A program made the translations under genes and the position numbers. A DNA stretch of 5,167 nt. It comes from an uncultured Streptococcus sp. Its GTDB lineage: Bacteria; Bacillota; Bacilli; Lactobacillales; Streptococcaceae. The notes beneath the pieces are model-generated. The model did no database searches, was not told the origin of the DNA, and was given only the letters and a program-made list of their open reading frames with translations. This document shows positions 1 through 5,167 of the stretch, piece after piece. Within the stretch, counting starts at the first letter, position 1, and the number at the start of each line of letters is the position of its first letter. Where the stretch lies: NCBI GenBank assembly GCA_916048145.1, contig CAJZGT010000093.1, positions 1-5,167 of the forward strand, read 5' to 3'.

Positions 1-538
1 CAAAGGTTTGGATATCTTGAACTGGCATAGAAGAGTTCTTAACACCGATAACACGAGGATTCTTCAACATTTCAGTGTAGAGACTTGGAGTCAAAGCAAC
101 ACCTGCTAATTGAGGAATGTTATAAATCACGTAGTCTGTGTTTGGAGCTGCAGCACTGATATCATTCCAGTATTTGGCAACTGAGTACTCAGGCAAGCGG
201 AAGTAAATCGGTGGAATCGTTGCAATAGCATCTACTCCCAAGCTTTCTGCGTGGCGAGCAAGTTCCATACTATCTTTGGTATTGTTGCAAGCTACGTGAG
301 CGATGATAGTCAATTTGCCCTTGGCAACTGCCATGACTTCTTCCAAAATCAACTTGCGATCTGCCACACTTTGGTAGATACATTCACCAGAAGAACCATT
401 GACATAAAGACCTTGAACACCTTTATCAATGAAGTATTGAACCAAGGCACGCGTACGCTCTGGACTTACTTCTCCTTGATCATCATAACATGCGTAGAAG
501 GCTGGAATGACACCTTCGTATTTTTTCAAATCTGACAT
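1..538 (-). CDS. nanA: N-acetylneuraminate lyase, 3' end cut by window edge
   Basis: This is the cytoplasmic class I aldolase that cleaves N-acetylneuraminate into N-acetylmannosamine and pyruvate, the first committed step of sialic acid breakdown. The 179 visible residues cover the first part of the DHDPS/NAL TIM barrel. The pyruvate-carboxylate loop GSSGE lies at residues 48-52, the catalytic tyrosine in YNIP is Tyr139, and the Schiff-base lysine in GVKNSS is Lys167. Family members are about 300 residues, so roughly 40% is missing beyond the left edge. The ATG at 536-538 has AGGAG at 546-550 with a 7-base spacer, which fixes the start. The gene has its own promoter region upstream. Naming caution: in pneumococcus 'nanA' is normally the surface sialidase, so the lyase is sometimes given another symbol. 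The family call is very secure; the NAL rather than DHDPS reading rests on the Y/K motif context and the sialic-acid neighbourhood. Confidence 0.95.
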   Translation of the reverse strand, partial: MSDLKKYEGVIPAFYACYDDQGEVSPERTRALVQYFIDKGVQGLYVNGSSGECIYQSVADRKLILEEVMAVAKGKLTIIAHVACNNTKDSMELARHAESLGVDAIATIPPIYFRLPEYSVAKYWNDISAAAPNTDYVIYNIPQLAGVALTPSLYTEMLKNPRVIGVKNSSMPVQDIQTF

Positions 539-596
539 AGATTTTCTCCTAAGATTTCTTTTTTCTGCTAAGAGCAGTTCTATTTTTTACAAGTTT

Positions 597-625
597 AGTA
601 TACACCTTGTGAAAATCGCTTTCAA
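597..625 (-). promoter_or_regulatory. Sigma-A promoter of the N-acetylneuraminate lyase gene
   Basis: On the minus strand TTGAAA (620-625) and TATACT (597-602) are separated by exactly 17 bases. Each hexamer matches the consensus at five of six positions. Transcription should start near 589-591, leaving a leader of about 52 bases that contains a small 5-bp hairpin (565-577) and the ribosome binding site. The -35 box is embedded in the 15-base palindrome at 610-624, so a regulator bound there would compete with RNA polymerase. The start site is inferred, not observed. Confidence 0.75.
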
Positions 626-639
626 TATCTTGTATACAC
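598..639. repeat. Direct repeat GTATACAC in the lyase promoter
   Basis: The octamer GTATACAC occurs at 598-605 and again at 632-639, 34 bases apart (about three helical turns). The first copy overlaps the -10 box. The second, read on the minus strand, gives another TATACA but has no good -35 partner. GTATAC is itself a palindrome, so the pair could be a two-site operator or a duplicated promoter fragment. In a region this AT-rich chance recurrence is possible. Confidence 0.35.
610..624. promoter_or_regulatory. cre-like or RpiR-type palindrome over the -35 box
   Basis: TGAAAATCGCTTTCA has 5-bp arms TGAAA/TTTCA around a CG-containing centre of five bases. It resembles a catabolite-responsive element (cre, bound by CcpA) but has one extra base in the centre, so it does not fit the 14-base cre consensus exactly. 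The GAAA...TTTC form also suits RpiR-family regulators such as the NanR known for this locus. Its place over the -35 box suggests repression, for example by CcpA when glucose is present. Which protein binds cannot be decided from sequence. Confidence 0.45.
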
Positions 640-648
640 TTAGATTTT

Positions 649-673
649 AGTTTCTACTTGTATTTTAGAAACT
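649..673. promoter_or_regulatory. Inverted repeat upstream of lyase promoter, candidate operator
   Basis: AGTTTCTA (649-656) and TAGAAACT (666-673) form a perfect 8-bp inverted repeat with a 9-base spacer. It is centred about 70 bases before the expected transcription start, a position suited to an activator. The arms share the GTTTC/GAAAC core with the neighbouring palindrome at 682-695. Known biology of the locus includes an RpiR-type activator (NanR), so NanR binding is a reasonable but unproven guess. A weak hairpin ending transcription from the upstream gene is the alternative, but no T-run follows. Confidence 0.4.
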
Positions 674-681
674 GTAACGAT

Positions 682-700
682 TGAAAGTAGTTTCAGAAAC
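682..700. promoter_or_regulatory. Overlapping GAAA/TTTC palindromes, candidate NanR operator
   Basis: TGAAAGTAGTTTCA (682-695) is a 5-4-5 inverted repeat. It overlaps a second palindrome, GTTTC-A-GAAAC (690-700). They lie just downstream of the DUF624 stop codon and about 95-105 bases before the predicted lyase transcription start. The arms match those of the palindrome over the -35 box, as expected if one regulator binds several copies. The regulator assignment is inference from the gene neighbourhood. Confidence 0.4.
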
Positions 701-708
701 ACCTCATC

Positions 709-1353
709 CTACTGGTATTTGGTGAAAATTTTCTCCATCAAACCTGCTTGGAGAAAGACCAGCAAACCAAAACCAAAGAGGATAAAGGCCGACCCGCCCA
801 AAAGGAGAGTGAAGGCGGATAGATAAAGAACCATCACAATAAGAAAGAGAATGGCTAACATGAGGAAGAACCATGGAAAGTTAAAACTTGCCAAGATAAG
901 CCCTTTTTGCAATACTTCTTTCCAAGACAGATCATAGCGCGCAGCGATGGGATAACTAGCCAGCATCACCAGGGTGAGGAAGATGAGAATCCCCAAACAT
1001 ATAGCTTTCACAATCTGGAAAGGCAAAGCAGTCTGTCCCCAGAAGAGATAGAGGTCTAGAAGGCTTAATGACACAATGCCCAACTCTAACAGACCTAACT
1101 GAAGCCCCAGTTTCAGATTTTGCTTGAAAGCTCTTAGATAAGTTCTAAAGACTGGTACCCGTCTGCTTCTCTTAATCTCAAACATGGTTTCATAGAGGCT
1201 GATTTTCGCCACTCCAATCGTCACGATGGGCAAACAAGAGACGACAAAAAGAAGATTGGCTGTCACGATATCCAAGACCTTCTCACTAAAACGCATGAGA
1301 AAGTTATCTGTATCAAATGCTGCCTTGATAAGGCTTACTCCTTTTTGTGCCAT
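709..1353 (-). CDS. DUF624 (YesL-family) integral membrane protein
   Basis: This 214-residue membrane protein belongs to the DUF624/YesL family, whose biochemical role is not known. Members often sit beside CUT1 sugar ABC transporters. The family signature is the first membrane segment with NLLFVVSCLPIVTIG (about 33-47), running into VAKISLYETMFEIKR. Further hydrophobic segments lie near 83-103, 112-137, 151-176 and 178-204, giving about five spans, with a basic patch (KRSRR) at 61-65 between the first two. The ATG at 1351-1353 is chosen because AGGAGG sits 7 bases upstream at 1361-1366. A TTG nine codons earlier would extend the frame but lacks a ribosome binding site. It follows the YhcH-family gene by 19 bases, so the two are surely co-transcribed. 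A role in transporter assembly or sensing is speculation. Confidence 0.85.
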   Translation of the reverse strand: MAQKGVSLIKAAFDTDNFLMRFSEKVLDIVTANLLFVVSCLPIVTIGVAKISLYETMFEIKRSRRVPVFRTYLRAFKQNLKLGLQLGLLELGIVSLSLLDLYLFWGQTALPFQIVKAICLGILIFLTLVMLASYPIAARYDLSWKEVLQKGLILASFNFPWFFLMLAILFLIVMVLYLSAFTLLLGGSAFILFGFGLLVFLQAGLMEKIFTKYQ

Positions 1354-1360
1354 GTTTGCT

Positions 1361-1366
1361 CCTCCT
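1361..1366 (-). promoter_or_regulatory. Ribosome binding site that fixes the DUF624 start
   Basis: AGGAGG on the minus strand lies 7 bases before the ATG at 1351-1353 and just after the YhcH-family stop codon (1373-1375). It makes the ATG the start rather than the in-frame TTG at 1378-1380, which would overlap the previous gene and has no Shine-Dalgarno sequence at proper spacing. Confidence 0.85.
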
Positions 1367-1372
1367 GATTTT

Positions 1373-1825
1373 TTAATCAATCAAAATTTTAAAGAGATAT
1401 TTACGAACCTTCTCTTCCATACCTGCATAGCCATTTGGCTGGTGTGGTTCTCCTGGAAAGAAAATCGCAAAATTGTGATAACCCAACAATAGTGGGTAGT
1501 GTTCATGACAATGAACAAAGCCAATGTCACTAGCTTCGTCGAATGCTACTGCCTCGTCTTTGATACGTGAACCGTAGCTCGAATATTCATGCCCATCTAC
1601 CAGCAAATGCAAGTCAGCATAGTTTTGATGATGCTCAAATTGATCATTTTCAGCTTGATTGAGGACATTTTCCTGAACAACTAGAAAGACCTTGTCCCCG
1701 TCAATCTCATACTTACCGAGTTCGAAAGAATCCTTACGGTGCTGATAGAGATAGTCGATAGCCTTGTCTAGATTGGGATGGATTCCCTTGTAAAAGGCGA
1801 TGTTTTTCAAATCGTCAAAAATCAT
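1373..1825 (-). CDS. yhcH: YhcH/YiaL/EbgC-family cupin, probable sialic acid anomerase
   Basis: This 150-residue cytoplasmic protein is of the YhcH/YiaL/EbgC (DUF386) beta-barrel family, and its length is typical. Conserved features are EHHQNYADLH (64-73), followed by G78-H-E80, and the second half FFPGEPHQP (122-130) with Lys139. The acidic and histidine residues (E64, H66, D71, H73, H128) are likely metal or substrate ligands by analogy with the family. E. coli YhcH, renamed NanQ, is an N-acetylneuraminate anomerase that speeds alpha/beta interconversion of the sugar. The neighbouring SatABC and lyase genes make the same role likely here, because sialidases release one anomer and the lyase uses another form. 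The ATG at 1823-1825 has AAGGA six bases upstream (1832-1836). The family is secure; the exact reaction is inferred. Confidence 0.9.
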   Translation of the reverse strand: MIFDDLKNIAFYKGIHPNLDKAIDYLYQHRKDSFELGKYEIDGDKVFLVVQENVLNQAENDQFEHHQNYADLHLLVDGHEYSSYGSRIKDEAVAFDEASDIGFVHCHEHYPLLLGYHNFAIFFPGEPHQPNGYAGMEEKVRKYLFKILID

Positions 1826-1880
1826 ACTGTTTCCTTCGTTTCTGATAGTTACTATTTTTCAGTTTCGAATTATCCTTTCT

Positions 1881-2032
1881 CTATTTCCCTGTAATAGTGC
1901 GGACGGAAGCAAATTCCTTCGGAATTTCATTCCTAATTTTTGAGCCTGTTGCTCTTTCATCGTCAGTCTCAAAAATTCCGTCTAAGATAAGCGTAAGACG
2001 CTTATCTTAGATACCACTAAAGCGGGAAATAG
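1881..2032. mobile_element. MITE-like repeat element with inverted ends and nested hairpins
   Basis: The ends CTATTTCCC (1881-1889) and GGGAAATAG (2024-2032) are a perfect 9-bp inverted repeat. The match continues imperfectly inward, with TAGTG and CACTA at similar depth. A TA lies at each end (1882-1883 and 2030-2031), as expected for a Tc1/IS630-type target. Inside are a perfect 14-bp hairpin with a 3-base loop (1981-2011), a 10-bp stem AATTTTTGAG/CTCAAAAATT (1935-1944 with 1968-1977), a 7-bp stem AAATTCC/GGAATTT (1911-1927) and a 7-bp outer stem GACGGAA/TTCCGTC (1902-1908 with 1976-1982). No protein is encoded. Pneumococci carry RUP, BOX and SPRITE repeats. RUP, thought to be moved by IS630-type transposases, is the best guess, but the roughly 107 bp reported for RUP is shorter than this, so the family is unproven. 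Confidence 0.65.
1981..2011. repeat. Perfect 14-bp hairpin inside the repeat element
   Basis: The arms 1981-1994 and 1998-2011 are exact reverse complements around a 3-base loop. In the minus-strand transcript this is the most stable simple stem in the gap. It is followed by CGGAATTTTTG rather than an immediate T-run, so it is a poor terminator. It is more likely a processing or stability structure in mRNA between satC and the YhcH gene. Confidence 0.8.
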
Positions 2033-2086
2033 CCACCATAAAACGAACCTACTCTAACTAGTATCATGAAAAGAGTTCATTCTTAA

Positions 2087-2153
2087 GTTTATAAGTGTCT
2101 GACAAAACTTCACGAAGTAACTGCATACTCTCCATTTTGTAGACACTTATAAC
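2087..2153. repeat. Imperfect 18-bp inverted repeat downstream of satC
   Basis: TTATAAGTGTCT (2089-2100) pairs perfectly with AGACACTTATAA (2141-2152). After one bulged G at 2101 the stem continues with ACAAAA (2102-2107) against TTTTGT (2135-2140). The loop side holds a smaller palindrome, ACTTC-AC-GAAGT (2107-2118). It may be a short non-coding insertion or the ends of a decayed insertion sequence. It is not followed by a T-run on either strand, so it does not look like an intrinsic terminator. Confidence 0.7.
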
Positions 2154-2176
2154 TCTATATTTCCATGGCATGTCAA
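2146..2176 (-). promoter_or_regulatory. Possible internal promoter after satC
   Basis: A consensus -35 box TTGACA (2171-2176, minus strand) is followed after 19 bases by TATAAG (2146-2151), or after 18 bases by TTATAA. The spacing is longer than the ideal 17. The -10 box falls in the first arm of the inverted repeat at 2087-2153, so the transcript would begin inside that repeat. It could drive the YhcH and DUF624 genes separately from satABC. Confidence 0.3.
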
Positions 2177-2214
2177 GACCACTTCTGCAATCTTGATACA
2201 CTAATTTACTTTTC

Positions 2215-3054
2215 TTAACCTTTGACCGCTCCCATAGTGATCCCTTGAGTGAAGGATTTTTGGAAGACAAGGAAGACTGTTACGATTGGCACTGCTGCAA
2301 GGGCTGCACCCGCCATTATCAAACCATAGTTGGTCGCCATTTCGGCCTGCATGGTCGCAACCCCGAGTGAGATGGTCAAGTTTTGACGTGAAGTCAACAT
2401 AACCAACTGCATAAAGTAGTCGTTCCAAGTATTGATGAAGGTAAAGATCGCAAGAGCTGCAAATCCTGGTTTCACAATAGGGAAGGCTACGCTCCAGAAG
2501 GTACGAATCTCACCACAACCGTCGATTTTAGCTGATTCAAGCAATTCTGTTGGGATGTTTTCACTGAACTGTTTCATGAGGAAGACCCCAAATGGCCATC
2601 CAATCAAAGGCAAGATAACTGCCCAAAGAGTATCGTGAATTCCCATGAAGTTGACGATACGTACCAATGGTACAAGGACAACTTGTTTTGGAAGAGCCAT
2701 GGCAGCGATAAAGACTGCAAAGAGGATGCGTTGACCATAGAAACGTTTTTTAGCCAATACATAACCTGCTAGAGAAGAGGTTGCGCAGACTAGGAACATG
2801 GTTACCAGTGAGATAAACACAGAGTTCCACATCCACTGCATAGCAGGGTTTTGCACCATGAGTTGTTGGAAGTTTTCCATGGTTGGCATTTTAGGGAACC
2901 ATTGTGGCGGAATCATAATGGTATCAGGCTGTGATTTGAAGGCACCTGTCAAAATCCAGTAGAATGGAAAGATGAACAGCACGGTCAACAAGAGCAAGAT
3001 AATAGTTGAAATAACAGTGAAAGCTGTTAAAGGTTTCTTTTGTGTAGATTGCAT
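2215..3054 (-). CDS. satC: Sialic acid ABC transporter permease SatC (MalG-type)
   Basis: This 279-residue inner permease is of the CUT1 family (MalG side) and pairs with SatB to form the membrane channel for N-acetylneuraminate import. It has the short N-terminus and first membrane span (about 11-36) typical of MalG-like proteins. Further spans lie near 75-100, 108-130, 143-160, 195-218 and 245-265. The cytoplasmic EAA loop that docks the ATPase is at 170-197, with ESAKIDGCGEIRTFW then PIVKPG. The end of the protein (FTQGITMGAVKG) is the usual MalG-type tail. The ATG at 3052-3054 has AAAGGAG at 3061-3067, six bases upstream, and the start is 15 bases past the SatB stop, so the two are translated from one mRNA. 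The substrate is assigned from recognition of the pneumococcal satABC locus, not from residues. Confidence 0.93.
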   Translation of the reverse strand: MQSTQKKPLTAFTVISTIILLLLTVLFIFPFYWILTGAFKSQPDTIMIPPQWFPKMPTMENFQQLMVQNPAMQWMWNSVFISLVTMFLVCATSSLAGYVLAKKRFYGQRILFAVFIAAMALPKQVVLVPLVRIVNFMGIHDTLWAVILPLIGWPFGVFLMKQFSENIPTELLESAKIDGCGEIRTFWSVAFPIVKPGFAALAIFTFINTWNDYFMQLVMLTSRQNLTISLGVATMQAEMATNYGLIMAGAALAAVPIVTVFLVFQKSFTQGITMGAVKG

Positions 3055-3069
3055 AGCTGTCTCCTTTCT

Positions 3070-3957
3070 TTAATATTCTACGTCGTTTCCAAGTACTTTA
3101 AATTGAACAAAGCTTACGATAGCGATCATGACTGCCAAGAAGACACCGATGGTGTTGGCATAGCCGTATTCTGTCAATTGGAAGGCTTTTTCGTAAAGGT
3201 AGTACATAAGTGTACTTGTTGAGTAGTTTGGACCACCAGATGTCAACAACTGAATCAAGGCGAAACACTGGAATGAGTTGATTGTTGTAATGATTGCGAT
3301 GTAAAGTGTTGTTGGAAGGAGGCTAGGCCATTTAATCTTCCAGAAAACTTGCAATTCAGTCGCACCATCAACACGCGCTGCTTCCACCAATGAATTGTCA
3401 ATATTCCCCATAGCAGCGATATAAAGGATAATCGGCTGACCAACAGATGTAGTCAAAAGGATAATCATAATCGCCATCAAAGCCCAGTTTTTATCTCCCA
3501 ACCAAGAAATGTTTTGGCTGATGATGTGGCTTGACTTAAGGACAAAGTTTAGAATCCCTGATAGTGGGTCATAGATCCATTTCCAAACAACTGTTACGGC
3601 AACACTACCTGTTACAACAGGAAGGAAGAAGACGAAACGGTAGAAAGATCTGGCAATGGCATTTTGATGATAGGTCTGAGATGCTACAAAGAGTGAGAAT
3701 AGAACAACAACTGGTACAGATCCAATAACCAAAATAACGGTATTGATCAAAGACTTCATAAAGACAGGGTCTTTAAACATGCGAATGTAGTTGTCAAAGC
3801 CTACAAACTCAAATTTAGTCATTGAGTAGTTAAAGAAACTTGTAATGAATCCCATAATCATAGGAGCCAAGACAAAGATGACAAAGAAGAATAATACTGG
3901 TGCTAGGAAAGCGTAGGAAATCACTGTTTCCCGCATACGAATTTTATTGACTTTCAC
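3070..3957 (-). CDS. satB: Sialic acid ABC transporter permease SatB (MalF-type)
   Basis: This 295-residue CUT1 permease (MalF/UgpA side) is the partner of SatC in N-acetylneuraminate uptake. Membrane spans lie near 14-40, 70-94, 108-127, 158-182, 216-238 and 266-288. The ATPase-docking EAA motif is at 191-215: VEAARVDGATELQVFW followed by KIKWPSLLP. The loop LLTSGGPNYST (about 237-247) is also typical of MalF-like permeases. I start at the GTG at 3955-3957 because AGAGAGG (3966-3972) is 8 bases upstream. A GTG three codons earlier (3964-3966) opens the frame but overlaps that ribosome binding site. The gene follows satA after a 200-base gap containing a terminator-like hairpin, and precedes satC by 15 bases. 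Confidence 0.93.
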   Translation of the reverse strand: MKVNKIRMRETVISYAFLAPVLFFFVIFVLAPMIMGFITSFFNYSMTKFEFVGFDNYIRMFKDPVFMKSLINTVILVIGSVPVVVLFSLFVASQTYHQNAIARSFYRFVFFLPVVTGSVAVTVVWKWIYDPLSGILNFVLKSSHIISQNISWLGDKNWALMAIMIILLTTSVGQPIILYIAAMGNIDNSLVEAARVDGATELQVFWKIKWPSLLPTTLYIAIITTINSFQCFALIQLLTSGGPNYSTSTLMYYLYEKAFQLTEYGYANTIGVFLAVMIAIVSFVQFKVLGNDVEY

Positions 3958-3965
3958 AGTCGGCA

Positions 3966-3972
3966 CCTCTCT
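3966..3972 (-). promoter_or_regulatory. Ribosome binding site that decides the satB start
   Basis: AGAGAGG on the minus strand is 8 bases before the GTG at 3955-3957. The alternative GTG at 3964-3966 begins on the last base of this sequence and so cannot use it. Translation therefore probably starts at the inner GTG, giving 295 rather than 298 residues. Confidence 0.7.
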
Positions 3973-4043
3973 TTCACAAATAGAATATTTTGGATTTTCT
4001 TAAACTGTTTTAAAATCAAAATGAAATTTTTTAAGATTCGCTT

Positions 4044-4084
4044 ATGTAAGAACTTCATTTTAATTTCGTGACAGTTCCTTACAT
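4044..4084 (-). repeat. Second hairpin in the satA-satB gap
   Basis: On the minus strand ATGTAAGGAACT (4073-4084) pairs with AGTTCTTACAT (4044-4054), an 11-bp stem with one bulged base and an 18-base loop. No T-run follows directly, so it is not a terminator by itself. In a transcript that has passed the first hairpin it may protect the 5' end of satBC mRNA or guide cleavage. Confidence 0.6.
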
Positions 4085-4087
4085 TTC

Positions 4088-4139
4088 AAACAAAATCCTC
4101 CCTTTTCTTACATAGACTATGCACAGGGAAAAGGGAGGA
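4088..4139 (-). terminator. Intrinsic (partial) terminator after satA
   Basis: In the minus-strand transcript, TCCTCCCTTTTC (4128-4139) pairs perfectly with GAAAAGGGAGGA (4096-4107), a 12-bp stem with a 20-base loop. TTTTGTTT (4088-4095) follows at once. It begins 18 bases after the SatA stop codon. Because satB and satC lie just beyond with no clear promoter of their own, this is best read as a leaky terminator that lets some transcription through. Binding-protein genes commonly have this arrangement, which yields excess binding protein over permease. Confidence 0.8.
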
Positions 4140-4157
4140 GTCAATCTGATTTAGTGC

Positions 4158-5167
<1,010 letters not shown>

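Larger units (their letters stand above)
1826..2214. other. Repeat-rich gap between satC and the YhcH gene
   Basis: This 389-base stretch has no convincing gene. Reading leftward from satC it holds a possible promoter (2146-2176), an imperfect 18-bp inverted repeat (2089-2152), and a 152-bp element with inverted ends (1881-2032). A further 55 bases then lead to the YhcH start. A GATAAT hexamer on the minus strand (1869-1874) could be a -10 box but lacks a fair -35 partner. No T-run terminator follows satC, so read-through into the YhcH and DUF624 genes is possible. Confidence 0.7.

Noticed and set aside
251..535. 94-codon open frame on the plus strand
   Set aside because: It lies wholly antisense to the N-acetylneuraminate lyase gene, which has clear catalytic motifs. 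No ribosome binding site or recognisable family is seen.
610..624. A canonical CcpA cre site
   Set aside because: The arms fit, but the centre is one base too long for the 14-base consensus, so it is reported only as cre-like.
1226..1492. 88-codon plus-strand frame across the DUF624/YhcH junction
   Set aside because: It is antisense to two well-supported genes and their junction, without a plausible ribosome binding site.
1981..2011. 14-bp perfect hairpin as an intrinsic terminator
   Set aside because: The stem is AT-rich and is not directly followed by a T-run on either strand; it sits within the larger repeat element.
1881..2032. BOX element or riboswitch
   Set aside because: I do not recognise boxA or boxC sequence, and the region lies between genes with inverted matched ends rather than as a ligand-binding leader. 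A repeat element explains it better.
2064..2171. Small minus-strand frame of 35 codons starting MPWKYRV and ending NELFS
   Set aside because: Much of it is the inverted repeat at 2087-2153, its start has no Shine-Dalgarno sequence, and the longer frame only continues into satC in another frame. It may be annotated as a hypothetical protein in some genomes, but I see no support for it.

Overview
The window looks like a low-GC Gram-positive chromosome, most likely Streptococcus pneumoniae or a close mitis-group relative. This rests on recognising the proteins and gene order of the pneumococcal sialic-acid (nan/sat) locus, on AGGAG-type ribosome binding sites, and on compact repeat elements between genes. 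No database search was run. Every supported gene lies on the minus strand, so transcription runs from the right edge to the left.

Layout in order of transcription. (1) From the right edge to 4158: most of a solute-binding lipoprotein (SatA), whose N-terminus lies outside the window. (2) 3958-4157: a 200-base gap with a strong hairpin plus T-run just after the SatA stop, suited to making more binding protein than permease. (3) Two CUT1-type permeases, SatB and SatC, 15 bases apart. (4) 1826-2214: a 389-base gap without a convincing gene. It holds a possible promoter, an 18-bp imperfect inverted repeat, and a 152-bp MITE-like element with matched ends and several nested hairpins. (5) A YhcH-family cupin protein followed 19 bases later by a DUF624 (YesL-type) membrane protein. 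(6) 539-708: a regulatory region with a good sigma-A promoter and several GAAA/TTTC palindromes. (7) The first 179 codons of an N-acetylneuraminate lyase, cut by the left edge.

Together the genes describe uptake and first breakdown of sialic acid. SatABC imports N-acetylneuraminate released by surface sialidases. The YhcH protein probably speeds alpha/beta anomer interconversion. The lyase splits the sugar into N-acetylmannosamine and pyruvate. No ABC ATPase is present, which fits known use of the shared ATPase MsmK encoded elsewhere. The DUF624 protein has no known function.

I did not find a wholly new gene system. The least explained parts are the repeat-rich gap at 1826-2214, the hairpin series between satA and satB, and the palindrome cluster before the lyase.
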